From assembly GCF_041381155.1 (NCBI RefSeq), contig NC_091137.1, positions 15,557,765-15,621,764 on the forward strand: DNA of 64,000 nucleotides, in the 5' to 3' direction. The notes below the pieces were generated by a model, which worked only from the letters and a program-made list of their open reading frames with translations, was not told the origin of the DNA and ran no database searches. Source of the stretch: Argopecten irradians (lineage: Eukaryota > Mollusca > Bivalvia > Pectinida > Pectinidae). Of this stretch, positions 9,101 to 20,000 are shown in pieces. Within the stretch, counting starts at the first letter, position 1. Each line of letters begins with the position of its first letter. Made by a program: the position numbers and the translations under genes.

Positions 9101-11137
9101 GTAATTTTGTTTGTATAGAGATATCTTCATTTTTAATACAGATATCTCTAATTCAAATACAGACATCTCTATTTAAAGTTGTATGGTCTATCACTTTCGC
9201 TCTTTTTTTCATAGTAAAAACTGTATAGGTGCTATACACATTTTTCTCCGTCTGTCCGAGGTTTAAACTTTCAAATTTTACCACTTTTTAATCAAGTTGC
9301 AGCAATGGAAGTATTTTAATTATAAAAGTGAAAAAAATCTTTTGAACGTGTACGCGTAAAAAATAGGCTCGAAAGATGCCGAACTCTTCCGAACATCGTC
9401 GCGACAATCTCGAAGTAACACGAGAGTTGTGAAACCAAGAGAAGTGTCAACAATTTTTCGTAAACAAAACACGTGGTCGACCATAGCATACTGGATCTAC
9501 AAAAAAACTAATGCTCGCACATTACAATTTTTTATACACACAATATTGAATTACGGCAATGTGTGAATTAGATGTTTCAAATACTCGCACTGTGGACATA
9601 AACCAGCACAATTTGCTCATAATAGCCAGAAGGAAAACGTAAACAAACACATGTGCGCTTACGCTAGTTGCCTGGATCACAACGTGCAGGACGTGTGGAC
9701 ATCAGTCACGTGATACGATTCGGAATTCCGACAAAACCCGAAGGTACTGAATATGGCGGAGATTGAAGGCGTTTTATTCACAACCAGGAATATATGATCC
9801 CCAGATTTCGGCTCTTTTATAGACTGACATATGGTTTTGGGGGGGCTAAATCATCAAGTTACATGTCCATATTCAAATATCAAATGTTAAAACGACATAT
9901 CGTTACAACGAAAATGACAAGAAATACAACTTTAAAATAGAGATATCTTAAATTGAAATAGAGATATCTGCAATTACTTTGAAATACAGATATCTCTATT
10001 TAAAATAGATATATCTCTATTATAATTAAAGATATCTGTATTTGCACGTGTTTGCTCAGTACGAAGATTAATTTTGAAACACAAAGAGAAGAATGACTAC
10101 TCCCTATCCTGATCAATGTTATAATGAAATGCTTGTAATTAAATTAGATTTTAAGAATCCATATGCATGTATGATAACTGTAGGTCTACTAAACCGATAA
10201 ACTTGCTATTTGGAGGGGATTTCTTAAGAACATGACATGGCAACTGCTCTCCGGAAAACAGAGCGAACTGTTGCAGCTATAATTGAATAATATTGAAAGC
10301 AGATACGTTGTAACACCGTCTGCATTCCCCGCGATTTTGCGTCACTACTGCTTTACCTTCGTCATGCGCAAAACGCAGAGTCAACAACAATTAGAGATCT
10401 TTAATTGAATGAGAGATATCTGTATTTAAATTAAAGATATCTTTATTTTAAAAAGCAAATATCTTTATTTACAATGAAAATGCAGATATCTCTAATTGAA
10501 ATAAAGATATCTTTAATTGAATTAGAGATATCTGTATTTGAATTAGAGATATCTCTATTTCGTGTTTAATTAGAGATATATCTATTTTAAAAAGAGATAT
10601 CTGTAATTCAAATACAGATATCTCTAATTCAATTAAAGGTATCTCTAATTCAAATACAGATATCTCTAATTGTTGTAGAAATACAGATATCTGTATTCTG
10701 AATACAGATTTCTTCATTTCAATAGGTAAAAACCCAAACGGCTTGCCATACATGTAACGTTATCTTTACTAATTTGCTATCGATCCTTGTATGTGGACGT
10801 AAAATCGTATTGTATTGTGTTAAAAGAAGTATTTAAGATATTGAATAGAAATATTTTGTCGGACAAGTTTAACCTATGAATGCAGTTTTGTTATGTTACA
10901 TTGGTTTATTTTGTAGGGGATCGTAACTCTGGATTACATATAACTGTAGCAGAATCATCACAAGGTCCCTATATCTTATGTTACCACTATCCGCTCGGCC
11001 CTGGCTTCATCAACATGATGAAGACCTTCTACTGTACACAACCACGAACCGGAAGTATTGTGAGGATCTCACGTGAGGAATCGGTTCTTACCGTTTGTGA
11101 ATTTGAAGTGTATGGTTTTCCACTGGTGAAAGACTGA
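6069..11137 (+). CDS. Gene A: secreted PAN-like plus F-type lectin protein
   Basis: Four exons (6069-6132, 6898-7131, 7674-7901, 10917-11137) total 747 nt and give 248 residues in one open frame, with GT/AG at every junction and phase 1 throughout. Residues 1-21 are a signal peptide. Residues 22-99 are a 4-Cys PAN/apple-like module. Residues 100-248 are an F-type lectin (fucolectin) domain with NLAAGKPVLQSS, AVDS, SCSHT, WEVDL and a final CEFEVYGF. The fucose-site motif R-x-D-x4-R is rebuilt exactly across the exon 3/4 junction, and the upstream His lies 28 residues before it by my count (about 26 is usual). An upstream in-frame ATG at 6042 would add nine residues; 6069 gives the cleaner signal peptide. 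ATTAAA at 11164 is a possible poly(A) signal. Introns 1 and 2 show nothing notable. The protein probably binds fucosylated glycans outside the cell (inference). Confidence 0.85.
6898..7131 (+). CDS. Gene A exon 2: 4-Cys PAN/apple-like module
   Basis: Acceptor TTTTTTGATAG, donor GTAAGC. The 234-nt phase 1-1 exon holds C-x3-C-x5-C-x9-C-x-GY (SCAVHC ... GECRGYG), the spacing shared with the PAN-like exons of genes B and D. It ends in KYYEMT. Confidence 0.8.
7674..7901 (+). CDS. Gene A exon 3: N-terminal half of F-type lectin domain
   Basis: Acceptor TTTTACAG, donor GTGAGT. The 228-nt exon contains the family signatures NLAAGKPVLQSS, AVDS, SCSHT, FWEVDL and RQDCCG. The two adjacent Cys of DCC are a hallmark of this fold. 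Confidence 0.85.
8451..8990. repeat. Tandem foldback element in gene A intron 3
   Basis: Outer arms of about 46 bp at 8451-8496 and 8634-8681 are near-perfect inverted copies: CTATTTTTTAATTTTATCGG outward, GTTTGCAAAC inward, differing only in an A-run. Inside lies a second, degenerate copy of each arm (8563-8611 and 8521-8550) plus a GAATCCGCGTAGCGGATTC palindrome. The right arm with about 30 bp of flank recurs as a direct repeat at 8930-8990. This looks like a non-autonomous foldback or MITE cluster. Confidence 0.75.
8991..9180. repeat. GATATC-periodic repeat, cluster 1
   Basis: Runs of CAGATATCTCTATTT-like units with AAATACA or TTTCAAATT spacers. Each unit centres on the palindrome AGATATCT. 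Related clusters lie at 9935-10045 and 10390-10715 in the same intron. Confidence 0.7.
9181..9934. other. Unclassified part of gene A intron 3
   Basis: No gene recognised. The 9340-9800 part is richer in CpG and contains several CACGTG/TCACGTGAT motifs and an AATATGGCGG sequence, which could be an old promoter or the remnant of an unknown repeat. Confidence 0.3.
9935..10045. repeat. GATATC-periodic repeat, cluster 2
   Basis: Five or so degenerate units with AGAGATATCT/AGATATCTCTATTT cores. Smaller and less regular than cluster 3. Confidence 0.65.
10390..10715. repeat. GATATC-periodic repeat, cluster 3 (21-bp spacing)
   Basis: The clearest cluster. Successive GATATC centres are commonly 21 bp apart, separated by AATTGAATTAGA- or AATTCAAATACA-type spacers. 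The repeat creates a spurious open frame on the minus strand with a repeated LEISVFELEIS-like peptide, which I do not regard as a gene. Confidence 0.75.
10917..11137 (+). CDS. Gene A exon 4: C-terminal half of F-type lectin domain
   Basis: Acceptor TTTATTTTGTAG. The frame continues with GDRNSGLHITV, completing the R-x-D-x4-R motif, and ends with a typical strand CEFEVYGFPLVKD and TGA. It holds three Cys, including YCTQP and VCEFEV. Confidence 0.85.
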
Positions 11138-11512
11138 ACATCATGCGCACTCAAAATCCAAGGATTAAATTATGTTGCCGTTTAATTTGTACAAAAAGCT
11201 CAATTTCATCACTGGAATGATATTTTCTATGATTCTAGCAAACAATTTATTGTTACTTGATCTCATTGTGTCCATCTTGGGAATGACGACGTTTTTTAAT
11301 TGTGTGCAAAAATGGTATACGTTAATAATGTGAAATACATCGGTGGCTAGCTGAACACAATTGAAATGAAAACATTGATACAGACATCTTCATTCTAATC
11401 TATCGGACAGATTAATTTTACATAATACGCCGCAAGGTGACGTGTTATTGAGAAAAACTTTATATAATACGCCGCACGATAACGGTGCATTGAGAATCAT
11501 TTACTTGATATT

Positions 11513-11745
11513 CATTGTCTTTGCTGACGGCCGTGGGACCACCGCTTTACAGGTATTTTCCCTTAGCAAACGACTTTTATGTGTATTGGTTTAGAATGGT
11601 ATTCTGGCATAAATTTAAAGTCTAAACTTTATATTATGGTATGATTTAACCAGTTGTTCAGTTAGCGTTCCTTCAATATGATTTTGAAAACATGAAAATG
11701 AACAATTTTACCTCTATTTTTTTGCAAATCATGCATTCAAAACCG
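11513..11745 (+). repeat. Dispersed repeat R1, copy 2
   Basis: Second copy of the repeat at 415-655, same orientation. Just before it are two CGCCGCA-containing near-repeats (about 11425 and 11470). Confidence 0.7.
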
Positions 11746-11780
11746 TTTTTTTAATGATAAATGTCTATACTATGGGATGT

Positions 11781-11908
11781 ATATTACATGTATGTAAATG
11801 TAAGTGTTGTGGTGAGCCCCCACCCAGGTGTTTATATGTTTGATGGCTGACCCAAAGACCCCAACCTTGCCAGCCTTCAGCCTAACATGTCTGGGGAATT
11901 AAATGTTA
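11781..11908 (+). mobile_element. Solo 3' end of an L1/Tx1-like LINE
   Basis: Matches, as reverse complement, the 3' flank (54601-54727) of the LINE fragments in gene D's intron. Shared blocks are GACCCAAAGACCCC/GACCCCAACCTTG, GCCTTCAG and ACATGTCTGGGG followed by ATTAAATGTT. No coding sequence is attached, so it is a strongly 5'-truncated insertion. Confidence 0.6.
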
Positions 11909-13872
11909 TTCTTTACGTTTTCTTCAAACATTCATACCTACACCATTTGTAATTAAATTTTTATAGCATATCATTTAGCCTTTTGTACCTAATTATTGGA
12001 AATTTCTGCTAACAATGGTAATTTCTGTTATTCAAACTTTTTTTTCAGATAATACAATGTCTTTTTATGAGGTCTGTACTTGCATGCAACTTTCATCTTA
12101 TAATCGAAATTAATTAAGATATTCTATTTGGCAGATCGATGTCTGAAATACGCAAACAAAACGAAAACATTAATTTATCTTTTTCTTCGTCCACAAAAGA
12201 GGAAATAACTAGTGTTATATAATATAAGCAGTCCATGGCACCACGAATGTGACCTTGAAAGACAGACCAAATATACATGTACAGGGTATCAAACGTATAT
12301 AACCTTTTTCTGTGTATATGTGACGCCACTTCTTATTATGAACATATTAGCATTGTGTGTGTATATATTTAATATATATATTTACTTTTGGTTACAATTT
12401 TATGATGAATTCCCAAGGTAATATTGCATCTATGATGGGTTGGGTTAATAATTCGTTATCACCACGCATAAAGCAGCCTTTTGAACAGCAGTTTTCTTTG
12501 ATCGCTGGCATGACAATTGTGACGTCACACAATAATAATGAAGTCATAATAAGCGGTTGAAGTTAATGGCCTATATCGAATGCCAACTGCGCTTAATATG
12601 GTCACGTATTGGGACTGCAGTGGAAATGTGAATATACGGTATTGTGGTTTCCTATGACCTATGATAATAAAAAACATTTTATGTATTGGCTTTGTCTAAA
12701 TATGGCGTCATCAGGCATGGAAAATATATGGATGGAAAAACAATTTCAATTGTACAGTATATTTTGCATAGGTAAAAGGAATATATAATTTCAATTTTGG
12801 TTTCCAAAACCCGGTGGAAACATAATTTCAATTATGTATTTCAGACCTGTGTGACTTAATATTGTTATTAATACACTGCCAGAGCGGAGTTCCTGCATCA
12901 GACTTTCCAAAACTAACTTGATTGCGCCACATCGCCACTATTTATACTTTGTATACAACTGATTCTTCTTGTCAATTTTTATGACTGATCAATATTAAAA
13001 ACATATCAATATAAGCATCAATATATATATATATTAAGACATATTCAGCCAAAAAGGGAAGACATTATGAATGCCTATCCCGAACAACTTACATGTAATT
13101 AATATTCTAAATTGTTCATATAAATAAAATCAACACATCGATAATCATATAGCGGCCCATTTCCGTCCTATATGGTTTAAAGGGACAATTCAGAATTCAT
13201 GAAAATTTTGTACATTTATCGGAAACAAACCAGTTAGAATTGTTGGTATTATTGTATGTCAGAAAAAAAATCCACTGTGGTAGAATGTGTCTTTGAAATG
13301 TTGATGCTCGCTTGCTGCCCGTCAATACACATTGTTGTCGGACGTCTTGTATGCCGCACCCTCGCAAGTGACAGTGGGGTACATGTAAGGAATATTTTGT
13401 CAAGAACTACTGGCATAGCTTTTACAGTAGTGTGTTTACCTCAGTAGGTGCATGCTCTTCTATGAAAAACAATTCCATCAACTCCTCGGTGGTTATGTAT
13501 TGCATTTCTTATACATGACACTATACATGAATCGGGTATGGATACAGCATATATATTGTATCTGCTTAATTGTATTGATATAAGATTTGAAATTTCAACG
13601 TTATCAATCAAAATACTTAACAATATCGTGGAATTTGTCAACCTTTTTAATGTCGATCAACACATTTATGACATATTTTGCCTCGTGGTTATATAACAGA
13701 AATAGCCTGACTAAATTGTCACTTTAATATTGCTGTAATGTTTCATATATTAATGATCAGACATTGTCACGTCACATACCCTTCCATATACCAGACATAG
13801 TTACGTAACAAGATACATATACATACAGATCGAAATAGTCCAGCTTCAGCAAGTGTTGTTTGTTGTGTTTCT
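11909..13872. other. Intergenic spacer between convergent genes A and B
   Basis: No gene recognised. Short open frames at 12114-12560 and 13197-13641 have no recognisable domain. AAAGGGACAATTCA recurs at about 13180. ATTAAA on the minus strand at 13723-13728 is a possible poly(A) signal for gene B. Confidence 0.4.
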
Positions 13873-14072
13873 TTACAAGAGGCTACATATGAAATATAAC
13901 GAGTCTGTACAGTCATGACTTTTAAGGTAACCTTTAGGCGTAAGGATCACACATAGAAAATTAGTATCCGGCTGGCCTAATTCCCAAAATCTATTTCCTA
14001 CTGCCACTCCCATCGAGTCTACGTAGTTACTTCCATCATAGTACCCCGATACAAATAGGCCTACATCGTTCA
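13873..14072 (-). CDS. Gene B exon 10: C-terminal half of C-type lectin domain
   Basis: Acceptor TTTATATTTCAG. Contains FWELGQPDTNFLCV, then HDCTDSLYFICSLL and TAA. QPD is the galactose-type sugar/Ca2+ signature of CTLDs. The last three conserved Cys are present. Confidence 0.85.
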
Positions 14073-17000
14073 CTGAAATATAAACAAATGAGGCAAATTA
14101 TAATGTGTGGTGACATACAATATAAGCCTGATGCATTAAAGGGATAATTACAATTTAACATATACTTAGTTCATAACGATTAACATATTTACCAAATTTT
14201 TTATATAAAAAACCTGACCGGTTAATGGCATAACAATTCAGCATCGCGTGTAACCATCCTTAATTCATATCAACAGAACATTGGATTAGGACCATCACGT
14301 CTGCTAAGCATCGTCGTGCAGGGAATAATTGAGTTTGAAATCATCTCTATATATAATAAAAAGATCATCATCAAAATTTCCTTTCTTTTCTTTTTACTCT
14401 TAACTGTCATATTTTATGTAACTTACTGTGCTGATTGTTATTTACCAAAACAATGAATAAAACATATCATTATGTATCTTATTGCATACATGTTCTAACA
14501 TATATATTATGGTGCGCTAGCGCATCATAAAATATGCTAGAACACCCAATGTATGAAACACACCAATGCATATCCACACAGGACAACAAATGCTTAATAA
14601 GAACGTACTATGTGTCGGCGAGTCTAAGAGAACGTTTTGTAGTTGTGTTACTTGTGAAATGTAGTAGATTATTATAAGTATAGCGTTCAAGCTTTGACAC
14701 TCAGATTCTGCCTCCATTTGTGTTTTCCGTGAGTTGGATATCTTATAGGATACTCCGGATTGTAATTCTGATGTGAATCCAAGGTTGGTGGCGTAATCTG
14801 AAAATAAGGATAGATTTGAATAAATGAAGAACTATGGTCTCTTTTCCATAGCTTAAAGTATTGAACAGCTAATGAGACGATATCATTTCTTGTGACCTTA
14901 AAGTACAGCACTGCATGGCTATTAATAGATTTTTTAAAATTATCTTTTTATTCATGATTTTCATTCAATACAATTAAATATACAAATACACTCAATAGAC
15001 TCTCAAACACATACATACTTACTTAAAAAAACATACACTCATATATTTAACACATGCATATACATTCACATACATACAAATACGAAGCTTAAATTTCTAG
15101 TACATAAGGAGAAAAAATGATACACATTAGGAGTTTGGAGATGAGGGGAAAAATTATATTGTACTGAATATTAAGGAAAGGAATCAAAGACAGGATTAGA
15201 AGAAAAAGAAAAGAGTGATAGAGTTATGAAGAAAGAAAAAAAGAAAATGAAAAAAAAGTTAGAAGAGTCTAGGTAGGATGGAGACGGAGGAACAATTATA
15301 ACTGTATAAAAAATCTTTAAAAAAAAATATTTCGGCTTTGTGCAGGGAAAGGGGAAGGGGGGGAATAAAATGAAATAAAATAAATAAAATATAAATATGG
15401 ATTTAAAAAGTTTAATAAAGTAAATGTGTAACAAAGTGCAATTATAACTTGATTAGTTTTTCCAATTTTTTCCATTCATTTTCAAATTTAAGTTTTACTT
15501 TTTCATCTTTACTATTTGAAATATATTTTTGAATTGTATAATGATCTTTAATTGTGTTGATAAGAACGTTAATGCTTAATGTGTTGTGTAAACATCTCAT
15601 TCTGTAAATGTATTGCTTTATAATTATGATAATTTCATTGTCCACTCTATTACTATGGAGATAATTTTCATGCAAGAGTCCAAAAAGAAAGGATTTTTTA
15701 TTAACAGAAAAGGGAATTAAGAGAGCTTGTAATAATGTGTCAAAACTTTCAAGTAATCCTTGCACTTCCTCACACAAATAACAAATGTGTAATAGTTTCA
15801 GGCTCAGTATTGCAGAGTACACAAAGAGGGGAGATAACTACTCTGATTTCAAACAAAAATGAATTTGTTGCCAAAATATAATGGAATAATCTATATTGGA
15901 ACCACTGTAGTTTAGTATTTGTTGTAACATTAAATGGAATTTTATATATTTTATACCAAGTTTCATGATCTATATTGTTAAAAATTGCATTCCATTTTCT
16001 AAGGCCAGACGGTATTATATCGGACTTGTTTAAAAAGTTATAAAACAGTTTTGATCCTTTTCTATCTTTGAGAAAGATTTGCAGATTAATAGGCATATAT
16101 GGATAATGAATTTGTTTTCTTTGTAAATCATATGAAGAAATTAGTTTTTTGATAGCTGAAACAAGACCTTGGTATTGTAAAATATTTGTGTTAACATGGT
16201 AAATCTGAATAAATTCTTGATATGTGTAAAATAAACTTCCTTCTACACTCTTAACAATGTCATTTATGATACACACACCTTTCTGATAATAGTTTTTATA
16301 GAAGATTATCTTCCTATCCACCTTAATATCACTGTTATACCAAATAGGAGCCATCAAAATGTTTTCCTGACAGATTTTCTCATTATATTTTGAGCTTAAC
16401 ATATACCACGATTTAAAAACATCACTCCAGAATTTATTTTTACATTTATTTTCACACATCTTTATATATTCCGAACCACAATTTGAAAGAAGATCAATAT
16501 TGATAAAAGTTTTTAGAATTGTCTGCCATTTCTCTTTAGTCTGATAAAGTCTTCTTACCCATGTAAGTTTAAGAGAATTTATAAAAGCTATGGTATTTAT
16601 CATTTTAAATCCTCCTTTTGCATAATTTTGTATGGTTGTCTCCCTTTTAATTTTGTCAGGTTTCCCATTCCATAGATAGTCAAATAATACTGAATTGAGT
16701 TTGCTTATAAATTTATTATCTGGATTGGGAAGAGATATAAAAAGATGGTTGAATTGTGAGAGAAGTAGGGATTTGAATGTGAATTTTTCCTATAGGTGTT
16801 AAAGATCTTCTTTTCCATACTTTTAACAAAGATTTTAGTCTGATTTGGGTTTTTTTTTCAAAGTTAAGTTTTGGCATTTCATGGAGATTTACACTAAAAA
16901 CAATACCTAGCAATTCAAATTTTTCCTTCCCCCACAGTAATTTAAGTTCCGGTAAAAAAGAGTCTTCACTATATTACTTGCTACTTGGTTGTGAATACAT

Positions 17001-20000
17001 AAAACAAATTCAAGCTCACAATAGTAATGTTTTTTGGAATGACGTTTTTAATGCATGGTACAAACTCAGGTTAAATGAAGAACCGTATAAGAATAACAAT
17101 TGTTCTGTGCTGAAAGCACCTTTGTGGTATAATAAGAATATAGTTGTTGGTAAAAAAACTGTGTTTTTTCGAAACTGGTTTAATAATGGTATTACGATAA
17201 TAAATGATTTAATTAAGGATAAAAAAACGTTTACTCTTTCGGAGAATTTTGTGAGTTACATGGTAATGTTACAAACTATCTTCAGTTTCATGGAATATTG
17301 AGAAGTATTAAAAATTACCTTAAAAATCATCATATTCTAAACAGTGTTTTACCATACCCAATTATACCTTCAGATCTTGAAATTATTTTGAAAAAGAAGA
17401 AAGGTTCTCAGGACTTTTATAAAGTGCTTATTACATCTATACAGAAAAACACCAGTATATCTGCTCAGAGTAAGTGGGGAACTATATTTGACTTCAATAA
17501 TGATACATGGAAAAAGATATATTCTCTTCCATTCAAGGTAACTCTCAATACTAAATTCCAATGGTTTCAATTTCGAATAAACCATCATATTTTATCAACT
17601 AACTCTTTTTTTTAAGATTGGTCTCACAAATAACCCACATTGTACTTTTTGCATTATAGAAAGGGAGACAATTATCCATATTTTATGGGAATGTAATGAG
17701 GTTCAAAATTTTCTGACAAGCTTTGAAGATTTATTAGAAGTTCATTTTATTCCTTTTGTCGTATTTAAACAAGCAATGATATTTGGGCTATTTGAACCTA
17801 CAGGGCTGTATAACAGAATTGACAATGAAATTATTCTTCTTATTAAACACTTCATATATAGAACCAGATGCTTACATGGTTCATTAAATGTTATGGTTTT
17901 GGTTAATTTGATTCAAGATTACTATAAAGTACAGAGACACATTGCTTACAGTAAAGGGGAGTATTTTCACGCAAAATTTGTTAACGAATGTTAAGGATGA
18001 TGACTCATGATGATAATATTATATTCATGTCATGTTGAATGAGGATGTGAGTGGTTCGATTGTGTATGATTATCTTGGACGAGTTAATAATATATTGGTA
18101 TGCTTAATTAATGACGATGTAAGTATGAATGATGATCTTTGATGAGGCTGTGGGATGTGAATGTGATGGTCAGTTTTTAAGGATGATTATAATACATGAA
18201 GATGGCAATATATTGAAATTATGCTGAATATGATGTGAGGAGGTGTGTATGATGTGAGTGAGATAACCATGTATCTGTATATGTAAAATCTTCGAAAATT
18301 AAATAAATATAAAAAAATGAATTAAACGCTGATTCTGTCGTTCCAGAGACCGAGCAGCTAACTGAAAAAAAAATCTTGCTACCAATCCCAATCACTTGCG
18401 TTTTATCAACATTCAATTTAAAGATGCTCCACCGCTGACAAATGATATTTTCTCACTATCAAAAACAGCAGCAGACGATTTGATATTTTTCTTCAGTTAC
18501 AAAAATTACTTACTTTACACCATTATCACCATGGAAAAGTTTGAGCTTCTAATTTTACTTCAAGTTAAAATTATGAAAAATAATTAATTGCATCCTGAAA
18601 AAATTCCGTAGCACTATATCCTTAAGGAATGAAGTACTGATTGCGCATGCACCAAAGGAAAAATAAGTAATTTTATATATTTTTTTGTGTTAATTAGACA
18701 TATATATACACACGTTTAAACACCAATTATTGTTCAAATTATGAATGTCATTTATGCGGTGGAGCATCTTTAAGTCCAGAAATTTTTGCAAATCTATTAA
18801 ATTCCATAATTGATTCTTTTAGAGATTTCTCCGAACCGTCGAGTATAAGTGAAGTATCATCTGCATACTGAGATAACAAAATAGGACAATTTTCAACATT
18901 TACTCCTTTTATATCTTTATCATTTTGCAGTTTTATAGCCAGAATTTCAGCACAAAGAAGAAACAAATTTGGTGCGATAGGATCACCCTGACGGTAGCCC
19001 CTCCAAATACCAAAGAAAGAAGAGATATTTCCACCCTGATTAATAATCTATAAATAGCCACGACACCGAATCAAAGGCCTTCTCAAAATTAATCATCAAA
19101 AGCATGCCTGGTATGTCATTTTCCTCAGTATAATGCATAATATCATATATTAATCTAGTATTTACTCTAATATAACGCCCAGAAATTAAACCAGTTTGAT
19201 CATCACTTATCAATTTATTAAGAACGGTTTTCATTCTATTAGAAATAGTACAGATGCAATCTTATAAACAATGTTTAAAAGTGATAAAGGTCTCCAATTT
19301 TTAATGAAATGCCTACGTTTATCTGCCTTTGGTATTCAAGTTATAATTTCTTGTCTCTGTGTGATAGAAAGTTGCCCTGAACGGTAGCCAAAATTTATTG
19401 ATCTTACAATAAAATCCCCCAATTTTCCCCAGAAACATTTAAAAAATTCTGTAGTAAATCCATCTGATCCTGGACTTTTATTATTTTTCATTAATTTTAA
19501 AGTTTCTCCTGCCTCTTGATATGAGATTTCCCCTTCCAAATGATCAGATTCTTCTTGAGATAACTTAGGCATTTCATTATAGTTAAGATAGTTTGATAAA
19601 TTCAAATTTTGTATATTATCTTCTAGATCTGTATTTTCCGGAACACCATAGAGAGTTTTATAAAATGAACATACTTCTTCCAAAATATCTTCTTGTTTTG
19701 TTAATACCTTGTTACTTTGAGTCTGCAGTTTTGGTATTATTTTTGAGGTATAGTTTCTATTTTCCAAACTGAAAAAATAACTAGTTGGTTTTTCCCCCTT
19801 CTTCTGACCATTTTACTCTTGATCTTAGAATACTACCTTTTATCTTATGTGATCTTATCCTCTCTAAATCCTTTTTCTTATCATTTAATTCATCTAAATT
19901 AGTGTTTTCCTGTGCCTCAAGTTTTTGTATCTCTTTCTTTAGATTATCTTCTCTACAGTTTTCTTGTTTTTTCTTATATGATGCATACGAAATTGTACAT

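Noticed and set aside
10469..10753. 94-codon minus-strand frame with a heptad-like LEISVFELQISL pattern
   Set aside because: Produced by the 21-bp GATATC repeat; 21 is divisible by 3, so the frame stays open.
12114..13641. Several 60-70 codon frames between genes A and B
   Set aside because: Overlapping on both strands, no domains, no splice partners; typical chance frames in AT-rich DNA.
15171..15434. 87-codon Phe/Ser-rich minus-strand frame
   Set aside because: Low-complexity A/G-rich 3' UTR of the LINE; no protein features.
15442..17994. 5' inversion (twin priming) of a single LINE to explain the head-to-head copies
   Set aside because: Both arms contain the same C-terminal region and differ in sequence. 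The plus copy has its own 8-bp target duplication, so it is a separate insertion.
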